Positions 1 through 11,856 of a stretch of DNA of 62,228 nucleotides are shown here, in pieces. How positions within the stretch are numbered: the first letter of the stretch is position 1; each line of letters opens with the position of its first letter. Source of the stretch: Bifiguratus adelaidae (Eukaryota; Mucoromycota; Endogonomycetes; Endogonales); assembly GCA_002261195.1 (NCBI GenBank), contig MVBO01000087.1, positions 1-62,228 on the forward strand, read 5' to 3'. Below the pieces are notes generated by a model. The model saw nothing but the letters and a program-made list of their open reading frames with translations, had not been told where the DNA came from and did no database searches. The position numbers and the translations under genes are program-made.

Positions 1-1109
<1,109 letters not shown>

Positions 1110-1277
1110 ATTTCGACTTGTCGAGGCCTTCAACTCAATAGTCAGTTTCTCTCACCCTCAAACCTTTTGCTGTACGCTTCATCAGCCTCTAGATACTCAC
1201 CGCTGTACAGAAAAAGACAGCACGATGCGCAAAGTGAGAAGAAGGAGGACGAGAGGCAAGGGCCACAAATTAATTAA

Positions 1278-1784
1278 TCATTGTTCATTCAATTGCAATG
1301 TCATGCTTCCAGTGCAAACCGTCGCAGGAAAGTCATCTACATTGTCTTCAAAGGCCTTGGCAACATCAGGGAATCGCCTAGTACAGATGGAGAAGGCAGA
1401 AGCACCAGCAAAGAGTCTACTGGTCTCGAATTCAAGATATTGATTGTGATTGTCTTCTACGAGATCCTTGGATGCAAAGCAGGCTGCGTCATTCTCTGCT
1501 CCTGGACGACGAACATAGGGTAGTTGAAAGATGCGATTGGTTTGATCATGCCGCACGGTTACTTGATAGAGTATGGAGTTTTCTTGACAGCATGAAGGAA
1601 TGGTATCAGAAGGAGCTTGCTGGCTATCCGAGGGGCATCCAAACAAGGCGAAGGTTGCCCCCGGGGGCTTCATTGCGACAAAGTATCCTTGAAACATGCA
1701 TGCTTGTTCATGACCCTGGTGTGATGCGGTCTCCACACATGGCATAAAGCACAAGCTCGCCACTCCTTCATAGAGTTCAGTCAT
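1278..1784 (-). CDS. Orphan 168-residue protein, unrecognised
   Basis: Uninterrupted ORF of 168 codons starting MTELYEGVASLCFMPC and ending MTLQLNEQ. I recognise no family or motif; there is no signal peptide or membrane segment, and it is moderately cysteine-rich. It fills the gap between CDC42 (start 1109, same strand) and the divergent GGTase gene (start 1846). Its ATG lies only about 60 bp from that gene's ATG, a spacing seen at other divergent pairs here. Two in-frame stops sit shortly upstream, which fits a single-exon gene. It could also be a terminal exon or a chance ORF. Length and position in a compact genome are the only support. Confidence 0.45.
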   Translation of the reverse strand: MTELYEGVASLCFMPCVETASHQGHEQACMFQGYFVAMKPPGATFALFGCPSDSQQAPSDTIPSCCQENSILYQVTVRHDQTNRIFQLPYVRRPGAENDAACFASKDLVEDNHNQYLEFETSRLFAGASAFSICTRRFPDVAKAFEDNVDDFPATVCTGSMTLQLNEQ

Positions 1785-1845
1785 TCCATCGGCAAAGGCG
1801 CGTGTGAGAAGGACAGAAACGCGTTATTATTCACAGCTTCTTTCC

Positions 1846-3224
1846 ATGACAGACCCATTGCCTGACTTGCGGGTCAAGAAGCATATCGCTTACTTTAAGC
1901 GATGCTTGTATATGCTTCCCGAGCCATATACTGAAAGCGATACAAACAGGTAAGATGAAGGATGCTTGTCAGAACGGTACCTGATGCGGAATAGAATGAC
2001 ATTGGCTTGCTTCTGCTTGAGTGGGCTGGACCTGCTCGGGGCCATCGAGACAGACCTTACGGCCGAGGAGAGACAGCAATACATTGAGTGGATCTATGCT
2101 CAGCAAGTGCATCCATCGCAAATCGAAGGTGAGAGCGCTCCCAATCACCTTGGGATCGACGAGTGAATATCTAGCGTTCTAGAGGATGGTCAGGCGGGAT
2201 TTCGAGGCTCATCGTGGTCTGGTCTACCGTTTGGCGCAAGCTCGGTGAGCATTAGTGAAATGATAGACGTCGCAATGATCCACAGCTTAGGCTGCCTCAT
2301 CCAGGAACCACGCACATTATACCCCTATGATACAGCGGAATTGCCCAGCGCATATACCGCATTAGTCAATCTTTTGGTGCTGGGCGATGACTTGTCCAGA
2401 GTGAACAAAAACGGTCTTCTGGCTTCCATTCGCCGTCTACGGCGAGAAGATGGGAGGTGAGGACGTCATCGTCAGGCCGCAACTGCCTTCTCTGCTCACC
2501 AAGCTCACCAATGCATAGCTTTGCGCCCATCGTGGGAAGTCATGAATCTGATTTACGCTTTGTGTATATTTCTTGTGCAGTCTCGTATATCTTGAATGAT
2601 TGGTCTGCCATAGACACTGAAAGAACGGTCGCTTACATTAAGCGATGTGAAACGTACGATCATGGGATATCCGCAAGTCCCGAACGAGAAGCTCATGGAG
2701 GCTTGACTTTTTGCGCCGTATCCAGTCTCACACTCCTTGATCGGTTTCAAGATGGTCATTCATCCAAGGAAGCACTGATCTATTGGTTGCTGTCGCGACA
2801 AGATGGTGGTTTCCACGGTCGGGTCAATAAGCCTTGCGATACATGTTATTCTTTCTGGCTGGGCGCCACTTTAGTGGTCAGTTTTCTTCGTGTTGCTGCC
2901 ATATGGAGATTCACACCATCCATAGAATCTAGGAGCTGATGACCTGGTCAACAAGGAGGAAAACCGGAAGTTTCTGATGACCACGCAAACGCCTTATGGT
3001 GGATTTGGAAAGTTTGCGGGCGATTTGCCAGGCAAGTAGTATGATCTTGACGACGACATGGGCTCAACAGCTTGCGACTAGACGTTTATCATTCCTATAT
3101 GGGACTGGCCAGTCTCTCACTCATGGGTGAACCGGGCGTCAAAGGGATGGATGGCGCGCTCAACATGACCTCAAGAGCAAAGCAATTCCTCGAGGAAAAG
3201 AGTGTATTCTGGACCAAGCCATAG
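1846..3224 (+). CDS. CDC43: Protein geranylgeranyltransferase type I beta subunit
   Basis: Catalytic beta subunit of GGTase-I, which transfers geranylgeranyl to CAAX cysteines of Rho/Rac/Cdc42 GTPases in the cytosol. The ATG at 1846 opens MTDPLPDLRVKKHIAYFKRC; intron 1 (1950-1994) joins to MTLACFCLSGLDLLGAI. The alpha-alpha barrel repeats follow: DESDLRFVYISCAVSYIL, then GGLTFCAVSSLTLLD and WLLSRQDGGFHGRVNK. The zinc ligands are visible: Asp and Cys in PCDTCYSFWLGATL and His in VYHSYMGLASLSLMG. The N-terminal family block and the late His segment favour GGTase-I over farnesyltransferase or Rab GGTase. At least five short introns break the frame. Stop TAG at 3222-3224. Confidence 0.88.
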
Positions 3225-3296
3225 CCTTGTACATAGCTCTAGTCTCACTATTATACAGCAGATACCAAAAAGTGTGTTGGGCATGTCGTGCGCTCG

Positions 3297-4708
3297 TTAC
3301 CAACCCTGGCGCCCGTTCGATGCCGATACAGATCGTGGTATATTGTTGATACCCTCCACATCTTTGCCCCCACTCGCCAAGAATCGAAAGACGCGGTAGA
3401 GAAATCCAACGCTGACAAAGGCTCCTCCAATGATACCACATAACCGAACAAGGAAATTTGTAAAGGCTTTCCGACGTTCTCGGATACGAACCGAGATGGG
3501 TTCAATTTCATACCTAAAGAAGATGCCTAGCTGCCGTTCAGTATATCGTCATTCACCAAGCGTCATGCCTTACTCACCAGGCACAAGGTGGTCTTGTTGC
3601 TTAGCGGGATCGAATGACTTGCGATAATCCGTGACGGAATATTGATTGGTCAATAGGACATTGTCGCGGTAATCAACGTAAACGGTCGGAACGACCGATA
3701 TGAAATATTGAAAACTCTCGAAATCTGCAATCAGAGTCAGGATGGCACATGCAACGTGCGTCCTACGTACTGCTTTCCGACATTTCGACGCTATTGTCCA
3801 GGGGATTCACAAGAGATGGATAAAAAGGACCAAAGGAAAATTCGTCAATGCGGTGCGTAAAGTTAATGGCTAAGCTAGACATCAATACATGGCAGGTTGA
3901 AGAAGCCGGCATACCTGAATGTTCAGTGTGAAATTGGCCATAGCCGTGGCCGAGGGCCGTGATATGGAGGTTGCCGGCGACTTTATTGACTTGAAAGTGG
4001 CCGCTAATTCTGCAACCATTGCTTTCCTCTGTAATGATCGCGGTAAGCAACATTTTGTGCGTCAATTTGCGCACGTACCGAAGGAAACACTCTCGTCAGC
4101 TGTCTTTTTGGCGTCCTTGATAATTTTGTGCACCCTCATCTTTTTCGTTTTCACAGCCCTAAGCGGATACGAGTGAATACTTCCACAAACGATGTGCAAG
4201 TCTCGCAAGAAATTACCCCAATTGCTTTGCGGATCCTTTCTGGAATACAGCAGGTGTCATTTGTAGATTTTGGGACAAGTGCATCCCAGCCATGGATTCG
4301 TCGCGCAGATCTACCGTCAATACTGTAATTCAAGGTCAGCGCGCTGCCGAACGATACCCATGGAGTCCTTACCAGCACAAGGCATCGCTACTGTCATATC
4401 GACGTTGATCTGTATTTCTGTAACAACCTGTGGGTCCACCAGAAACTCGTAGGTATTGGTCAATCTTCGATAGCTAGCGAATGCAAATATAAGTCGCGCT
4501 GTAGGTTTCTCAACGATTAGCAAGCATACTCGATAATCTCCCCAAGGACCAAGAGTGACAGCATGATGACCAGCATTACTGTAACAGCGCCACCTTTCTC
4601 GCTCTTTGCCTGGTTTTCCGTCTCTACCTTGGGAAAAGCATCAAAGTGCGTTATCTTTTCGGCAAAGCGCCGCCTTAAGGTGGACGATGACGCCGGCATC
4701 TGCTCCAT
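3297..4708 (-). CDS. ERV41: Erv41/ERGIC2-like ER-Golgi cargo receptor subunit
   Basis: Membrane subunit of the Erv41-Erv46 complex, which cycles between ER and Golgi and retrieves ER proteins. Start ATG at 4708 (MEQMPASSSTLRRRF). The N-terminal signature FDAFPKVETE leads into a first membrane helix (VTVMLVIMLSLLVLGEI). Then come FLVDPQVVTEIQINVDMTVA, the luminal block CRISGHFQVNKVAGNLHIT, NFTHRIDEFSFGPFYPSLVN with PLDNS, FQYFISVVPT, and a second helix LVRLCGIIGGAFVSVGFLYR. The frame ends at a TAA at 3297. The RIHG/RISGH-VNKVAGN-HIT pattern and two-helix layout are typical; lack of the Erv46 cysteine cluster favours Erv41. Many short introns; divergent from the TMEM97-like gene. Confidence 0.85.
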
Positions 4709-4753
4709 GAGATCCAACCGCTCGCTTCACACTACCTGAAAGGAAAAGCTAAG

Positions 4754-4759
4754 CACGTG
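4754..4759. promoter_or_regulatory. CACGTG box in the ERV41/TMEM97-like divergent promoter
   Basis: Perfect CACGTG followed by AC, in the roughly 100 bp between the divergent starts at 4708 and 4811. It is the core of bHLH (Cbf1/USF/SREBP-type) sites and recurs in several promoters of this window. Confidence 0.4.
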
Positions 4760-4810
4760 ACCTTCTTTGGCTTTACACTCGTTTCCTGTCGTTGGGTTCC
4801 GTGGCAGACC

Positions 4811-5454
4811 ATGGGACTACCCATCACACCCAGTATCAAGGCACGTCCTTTCTCTGAGCGTTCGTTGGACATTCTCTACTTTTCATACATTCTCACTCAC
4901 ATTCCCGCGACCATTATACTGGATATCCCCCATATTCTACCGGAACATCTCGTTCCTTCAGGTGTCCAATTGTTTCGACAGTGGTATGTGTCCAACTACA
5001 AGGATCCTTTTATCGGAGGTGGAGCGGGTATATGGTTCTCGAGTTTCATCGTGTGTGAAGCGCTATTTCAACTGCCCTTCTTTGTCTGGTCTCTGTCTCA
5101 ACTTTGGAACGGTAATTTGTACTTGGTCAAGTATGGTGCGCGGATATTGACGATGATGAACAGATTCTAAGCGCGTACGTCCGGCTATGGTTGGTAAGTT
5201 AAAGATTTGGCACGTACTCAACGATATTGACAGTGTGGTTAGTGTACTCGACGCATGCCATCACCACATTAGTGCCCATCATTGGTGAATTGACCTTCAA
5301 TCGACGCGGAGTATTCGCTCTGACTCAGTCAGAAAGGACGCTACTCTTTGCCTTTTATTTACCCTATCTGTTGATACCCCTTGTTATGCTGATAGACAGT
5401 TACCGACAGGTTTTACGATCAGAGAGTGTCGACAAAGACAAGAAGTTGGAATAA
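4811..5454 (+). CDS. TMEM97/sigma-2 receptor-like EXPERA-domain membrane protein
   Basis: Four-helix EXPERA protein of the TMEM97/TMEM6 family, ER and sterol-associated in animals. I chose the ATG at 4811 (MGLPITPSIKARPFSERSLD); helix 1 follows (ILYFSYILTHIPATIILDI). The family core is LFRQWYVSNYKDPFIGG and WFSSFIVCEALFQLPFF, then VYSTHAITTLVPIIGELTF and FYLPYLLIPLVMLID, with a lysine-rich C-terminal tail (DKDKKLE) suggesting an ER signal. Introns 5112-5163 and 5194-5233 flank a 30-nt exon and give a continuous 183-residue protein of normal family length. An in-frame ATG at 4757 would add a non-conserved extension and lies next to the CACGTG box, so it is less likely. Confidence 0.85.
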
Positions 5455-5576
5455 ATCTGCAATCATCGTGTCCATGGAAGTACGCAAGGAGCGACAAGGA
5501 CGGTTTTCCTACAAAACATTGATGGGTCGCGGAGTCACTGATATCTTTCTTCTCTTTGCCAAATTGGCAGGCTCGC

Positions 5577-8458
5577 CTAGGGAAGCCTGACTGTCAAACG
5601 CCATGATAACATCCCTTTCCTGAGACGACACTTGAGTATCGTTCGCACGCTAGATTGCCCCATACTCACTTCGGACTGGATGTTCTCCATGCGCGCATCA
5701 CTTGCTTGTGTCTGTTTTGCAGGTTCGAACACAGGTGACGGTTCGTCGCCATCGGAACAAGTCTCCGCCTCGCTATAGTTGTCTCTGTCTTGCTCTGATC
5801 GGACAGTCGTATCTGTTGCGCCCATATCGACATCGTCCGCCTGCGCAGGCTTTTCGGGCACGCTATCTGTAGGCGCCTGCATCGATACTTCCGATTGCGC
5901 GGAGATGTGCGTATGCTTGTTAATAATCTTTGCTTGACATGCTGCAATGCGTCCATCTGATTTTATATTGCTTCCCGGAGGTTGCACCTAAGAGATGGTT
6001 TTTAAGCCGGTGTTCATACACGCGCATGCACGCAGCTTACCGACGGTGGCAGCCCCAAGGAAGGATCAAACAGAGCGTGAAAGTACCGTCTGGTAGTTGT
6101 GTTTTTCCAAACTTTGAGTGCGTTGGGATTGGAACGCTTGGAGCGCATGCTTCCATTCCGTTTCAAATCCTTTGGCTGATTGACCTCCACAAGGTAACCT
6201 TCGTGTTTGAGCCTCTCTTGTACGCGACGCGCTTCGACAAGCGAAAGACCTGGGCGCGCAGTTAAAGCGTGTACGAGCGTGTACGATACTGAGGCCCATA
6301 TACTTACCAACCGTTGCAGCAAACTCCCTAAACGTCGCGCCGTAGCCTTCGTGCCAAACAATCCACACTGCGCGTCTCAAAAGTGCAATATCTTGCATCA
6401 TCTCCAAATTGATCAATCCGCTTGGATCAGTTTTGAAGGTATCGTAAATATCGTCTTCGATCATTTGCTGCTTAATGCAGCTGTAACACCTGTGCGTGTT
6501 CAAGATCATTTTAACGCGCGCCGGATCGGATAGGTAATTGTAGCCATAACAATACACATGACCAAAAGATTCACATGCATTGCACTTGAGCTAAGACCGA
6601 ACGTGAGTTGACCGTCTTTCTTCTATCTCAACAATTCTGCTGGCAATTACCATATAATCGTCCGGTTTTTGGACACCACAGTCGCAATTGCATATCCCCT
6701 TGGGAGTCATAGGCATCTTTGGCAGAGGTTGCTGTTCGAGAATTTCCGTAACTTGAGAGTCAGCTTGAGCTTTTGGTGGTTGACCATTGTCTCGCTTCGC
6801 CACTTCAGCGATTCTTCTGCTCCTCCTACCATACTTCGCAATTGGCTTTTCCTGCGGCTTTGATGGGACAACCGAGTCGGTTGTCAGTAAGGTCTGTTGC
6901 TCGTGATCTGCTGGAGTTTGGCTGTTTGAATCTTGGAGCTGAATGTCCATGGGTTGATCTGAACGCGCATTCGCATCTGATGCCTCAGTGGCTCCAATCA
7001 CACAATCTTCCATTGTTGTCTCCAGCCCTGTAAGCATTTCAATAGGTCGCAAAGTACCTTCCGAGTCAAGAAGCATGGTTGGAACCAGCGACTCTTGCGA
7101 CATGTTCAGCTATGTCCTCCATTAACATGACCCCTTTCGTCCAAGATGAATTACTTACATTGTTTCCATCTGCATCAATCATGCCTTCCAGTGGCTCCGA
7201 CTGCCCCTCCTGTTGCTGAAACTCCTCATCAGCATACCAACGTGTGGGAACTTTATTCTCCAGATCACTGTTGGCCATGACAGTCGACTCAAAATCTTGA
7301 GTGCTCAAATGATTCAGTACATCCTCTGATGGGACATCCATGGAGTCGGCGAGCGTCGAAACATGCATTCGAATGCTAGAATAGATGAGATAATATCTCG
7401 AGACATTTTGCTTGGTACCTATGGTATGTCGTGGCAAGACTACCCACGATGTGCTCCTCCGGCTTCTCCGGGAATGCGAAAATGTCCTTTTGCGCGTCTC
7501 CTGCCTTGAACATTGGCGGCTCATAATCCGGAGGCGTCCGTTCATCACAGTAATAGAGTTTCATGCTGATGTATCGATTGTCGGGTAATGGCTAGAACAA
7601 GCTAGAGATCAGATTGACTTGACTATGTTACGTGCGGCAAGGAGCTGCTACCCACCTTAAGGGTTTGCGTAATAATGATCAATCTGCGAATGAGTTGTCG
7701 CACGACCTTTGCAAGTTCCTCCTTGTTCAGAGGCGTGGTGCTGGATCCCTTAGCCGTATTCAATACGGATTGCTTCTTGTTGCTACCTCCCATGACTTCA
7801 TGCTCAATATTGATATGAGCTGCATTGTCGTCATGCGGATACGTCACCTTGAAAGTATAACATTCTGAAAGGCGATCCGGGGATTCTGGGTCCAAATGAA
7901 TGCCGAGCAGAATTGCGCGGAGGTATTTACGCTCCAGCGCATCAAATATCCCGAGTTCCTGTATCGCCGTAGAATACTATCAGTCATTACGCAATGACAC
8001 GTTTCCAGTCGACGAGTACCATCCAATCGAGCAATGTGTCTGCTTCCTGAGAATATCCTCTTTGTAACGTCTTGACCGGCAAAGCTACAATGAACGTTAG
8101 CCCAAACGACTGCTTTGAGCGAGCAGTTACCTTCAATTTCTTCATTGCGATAGTTTTCCTCGGGGAACAATGACCTATCAAGTTTGCGATTCATTAGCCA
8201 TCAAGATGATCCAATCATTCGAACCAGCAAGTTTACCTCAGATAGGTGATGCAACCTAAACTCGCACTCAGGAGCTGCTTTACAGTCGCTAAGCTTTGCT
8301 GCTGAGTGACTGCTGCTGTCTCAGTTTTCTGCTTGCGCTTCTACACAAGGCAACCATGACAAGGTACACGTCAGATCATCCAGTAAAGGAAACAGAGCAT
8401 ATATGCTCATCAATTCAATCCAACTCATTCCAATTACCTGCGCAATTGTTGAAGGCAT
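5577..8458 (-). CDS. HOP1: Hop1-like meiotic HORMA protein with PHD-winged-helix chromatin-binding region
   Basis: Meiotic chromosome-axis protein that promotes crossover recombination and checkpoint signalling. The first exon (ATG at 8458) reads MPSTIAQ and joins KRKQKTETAAVTQQQSLATV. The HORMA domain follows: KQLLSASLGCITYLR, LFPEENYRNEEIEG, CYTFKVTYP, LRRLIIITQTLK-PLPDNRYISMKLYYCDERTPPDYEPP. A long disordered acidic linker precedes a zinc-binding region, CNCDCG then LKCNACESFGHVYCYGY and HRCYSC, and a helix-rich segment like the winged helix of the Hop1 chromatin-binding region (GLINLEMMQDIALLRRAVW). A Ser/Glu-rich tail, a plausible place for a closure motif, ends at TAG 5577. At least eight short introns. 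The order HORMA, linker, PHD, winged helix matches fungal Hop1 well. Confidence 0.87.
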
Positions 8459-8598
8459 AATAAATCCTTGAATGCAGTAATGGCAATACGAACTTGATCA
8501 AACACTTTGTATGCAGCAAGACAAGCCTTGAGGTAACAAAAGGTCCCGCAACAACTCAAAAAAGGCGCTCGAAATGAACACGTGATCAAGAGGATATT

Positions 8599-8610
8599 AC
8601 CCTAACCCTG
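8599..8610 (+). promoter_or_regulatory. Telobox-like CCCTAACCC motif
   Basis: ACCCTAACCCTG, nearly two units of the TTAGGG-type telomere repeat, inside the HOP1/TPS2 divergent promoter. In fungi such motifs can be bound by Tbf1-type factors; binding here is inferred from sequence only. Confidence 0.4.
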
Positions 8611-8842
8611 CTTGTCATCGTCTTGTCCGCGACGCCTCCTTCCACACGCATTGGATACCGCCATGACGCATGTTATCGCGCACTCGTAAGCTCATGGTAA
8701 CCATTGTGATGCATAGACAGCAATGACTCCCTCTTACCACAACCCCATAACAAAGCCACGTGCTTTACTCTCGGCCAAAATTGGGCTTCTTGACGTCATA
8801 TCAAGTCCATCGTTGTCGGCGGACCCCCTGGTATTATTCTAC

Positions 8843-8868
8843 CTCTCTCTCTCTCTCTCTCTCTCTCT
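8843..8868 (+). repeat. CT dinucleotide microsatellite
   Basis: About 13 uninterrupted CT units upstream of the TPS2 start at 8965. Pyrimidine-rich tracts sit at similar positions before several other genes in the window. Confidence 0.85.
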
Positions 8869-8964
8869 TCGCTTCTACTCTTCTGTTGGGGTTTACATCT
8901 AGAAGCATCCGTTTGCTCTTGGTTTGCACTTGCGCGACGGCTTTCCACATTGTTGATATCCATC

Positions 8965-11734
8965 ATGGTGAGCACAACACTACCAAAGAAGTCGGCGAAT
9001 CCCGTCCAGATCAACCGTGTGATCAGCGTAACGCATCAAATACCGTACAACTGCAATATCATTCGCAGCGAACTTCCGCCGACTTCGCCGACGCGTGAGA
9101 AGATAAAGAGAGAACAGGCTGCGCCGTTGTCAAATATTCCTCGTCGGGGAACAGTTGTACAGCCGACTACAAGTGACAAATGGCGTCTCTTGCCTCGTCG
9201 CGGCCATAGTGCCATGTATTCTGGTATTGCCCATCTGACCGAAAGCTATGAGGTGCTGCAGATTGGTTGGCATGGCACTATTCATGACGCAGTCACCAAA
9301 GAGCTCGTCAAGGAAGATGATCTCACCGAAGAGGACAAAGCGGATCTTCAGAAGATGCTATGGGAGAAGCAGAAAACCGTCCCTGTTTTCTTGGAGGACG
9401 AGATTTCGCATGGTCATTATGAAGGCTTCTGCAAGGGCTGTAAGTGAAATCTACTCTCGGATTGAAATGCGGCTGACTGATGGACCGATATTTGACAGTA
9501 CTTTGGCCATTGTTGCATTACATTCCAAATGAGCCGACAGATGGCCGTAGCGAGAGAAAGAACTGGCAAGACTACATTGAGGTGAACCAACGTTTTGCGG
9601 ATCGCATATTGGAGCATTACCGCGAAGGCGATCTAAGTAAGTTGGACGCGTTACGGGCAAGCAGGCCTGAAGCATTTGAATTGACGCACGCTTTACAGTC
9701 TGGATTCACGATTATCATTTACTCCTCGTACCTCAGATGCTTCGCGAGCAGTTACCGAATGCACCTATCGGTCTTTTCTTCCATGCACCTTTCCCCAGCT
9801 CGGAGATTTTCCGCTGTTTGCCTTGTGAGTGCTCTTGCTGTCACCATCCATTGACAACCTATTAACATCAAGTGGATAGATCGAACAGAGATCTTGACCG
9901 GCATGCTTGGCGCAAATCAGGCCGGTTTCCAGACTTATGCGTATAGTCGGCATTTCATCTCAAGCTGTACTCGCGCCCTTGGTCTTGAATCTACGCCATC
10001 TGGCGTCGACTTTCACGGGCATGTCGTCTCTGTCGCTGTTTTTCCTATCGGTATCGATGTCGAAAAGGTGGACACCTTCCGCAAGGACCCAGGTGTTCCT
10101 CCGAAAATTGAGGCCATCTCGGAGCTCTACAAGGGCAAATTTATCATTGTTGGACGTGACACGCTTGATTTTGGCAAAGGTGTGGAACAAAAACTGAGAG
10201 GTTTTGAAAACTTTTTGGAGGATTATCCAGAAATGCACGGTAAAGTGGTCTTGATCCAAGTTTCGGCCCCAGCCCTCGTCGACTCTCCTCGACTTGAGTC
10301 TAAAATTGCCGATCATGTCTCTCAAATTAATTCAAAGTACGGTTCTCTCGATTTCACGCCTGTCCATCACTATCATCAACATATTGATCGGGATGAATAT
10401 TATGCTCTCTTATCTGTTGCCGATTTGGCACTAATTACTAGTGTCAGAGATGGCATGAACACCACCAGCTTGGAATACGTCGTCTGTCAGCAGAAGAATA
10501 ATGCACCTTTAATATTGTCTGAATTCACGGGTAATGCTGGTAGTCTAAGTGCTGCAGTGATAGTCAACCCTTGGGATTACAAGGTAAACACCTCTTCAAA
10601 ACGTCCGCAGCCGCTAGATCTCATTACACTCCGTGTAGGGTGTGTCGAAAGCAATCTACGACTGTCTCAGCATGTCAGAAGAAGAACGTCTTCAGCGACA
10701 TACTCAGCTCTACCAACATTTGGTGTCGCACGACGCGCGTTTCTGGGCTCAATCGTTTGTGAAGCAATTGATTGAGTATATGGCACTTGGAGACGTGAGC
10801 CATACCACCCCCTACTTGGACATAAACGCAATGAAGAAGAAGTTTGCTTCTGCGAAGCACAGAGTCATGTTCTTTGATTATGATGTAAGTAGCGGCACGT
10901 CTCTGATTGACGCACTGGCTCAAATGTCATAGGGCACATTGACACCCATTATCTCGCAACCTATGGCGGCAAAGCCTCCACCAGAGATGCTGAAATACTT
11001 GGAAGAACTCTGCAATGATCCCAAGAACACAATATGGGTTATCTCTGGCCGCGATACTGCAGCACTTGATAACTGGCTCGGCGGTATCCAGAATTTGGGC
11101 ATGTCCGGTGAACATGGATGCTTCATGAAAGCACCTGGAGTAGGATCATGGACCAATCTGACCGAAGAATTGGATATGGCCTGGCAAGATGATGTGGCCG
11201 AGATTTTCGAATATTATACCGAGCGTACTTCAGGTAGCCACGTCGAGTACAAGAAAGCCAGCATCACATGGCACTACCGTAACGCCGACCCGGTCTATGG
11301 GTAGGTAGTTGCTTCTCGGTCTGCCGTGTCGCCGTCTCACACTCTCTAGCGAATGGCAAGCCAAAGAGTGTCAGAACCATTTGGAAAACTCTGTTCTCTC
11401 GAAGCATCCCATTGAGATTTTGCTCGGCAAGAAGAATATTGAAGTTCGGCCTACCGCCGTTAATAAGGGCGAAATCGTCAAACGCTTGCTCGCGGCCAAT
11501 CCTGACGCTGACTTTGTCTTGTGTGCCGGAGACGACAAGACAGATGAAGACATGTTTAGGACCCTTCGCAAGCAAGGTCCTGAATTTGAAGACATTTGTT
11601 TTGCCATCACCGTTGGCCCAGAAGACAAGAAGACATTGGCCAATTGGCATGTTCGGGAAGCAGATGATGTGGTCAAGGTGCTTGGGGTACTAGTCGACAA
11701 AGTGGATACATCGACATTACGCGAGAAACTGTAG
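8965..11734 (+). CDS. TPS2: Trehalose-6-phosphate phosphatase with N-terminal TPS-like domain (Tps2 type)
   Basis: Removes phosphate from trehalose-6-phosphate in the cytosolic trehalose synthase complex. Start ATG at 8965 (MVSTTLPKKSANPVQINRV). The GT20-like half has IGWHG, GFCKG-LLWPLLHYIPNEP, WIHDYHLLLVPQMLR, FFHAPFPSSEIFR, VFPIGIDVEKV and ILSEFTGNAGSL. The C-terminal HAD phosphatase has the nucleophile motif DYDGTLTP (split by an intron after DYD), SGRD, and GDDKTDEDMF. In the GT20 half, the N-terminal Arg of active synthases is replaced (VTHQIPY instead of a VSNR-type motif), and the Arg of the ERLDYSKG-type motif is Thr in GRDTLDFGKG. I therefore read the synthase half as non-catalytic, as in Tps2, and the phosphatase as active. 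Short introns throughout; it shares a divergent promoter with HOP1. Confidence 0.9.
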
Positions 11735-11856
11735 TCTACATCACACATCATCATACGAGTCTACATCTAGCATAAGCACAAAAGCTTTTTTTGCTCCTTC
11801 AGATTGCGCCAGCTTATAGTTGCATAATCTGACATTTTCTCCTTCTCCCAAGAGCA

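Larger units (their letters stand above)
8459..8964. promoter_or_regulatory. Divergent HOP1/TPS2 promoter region
   Basis: No gene seen. The region holds two CACGTG boxes (8579-8584 and 8757-8762), a telobox ACCCTAACCCTG at 8599-8610, and a CT dinucleotide tract around 8843-8868 about 100 bp before the TPS2 start. Both genes must share or divide this 506-bp interval. Confidence 0.55.

Noticed and set aside
5577..5987. Independent small gene at the end of HOP1
   Set aside because: In frame with the HOP1 C-terminal tail after a short intron and Ser/Glu-rich like the HOP1 linker.
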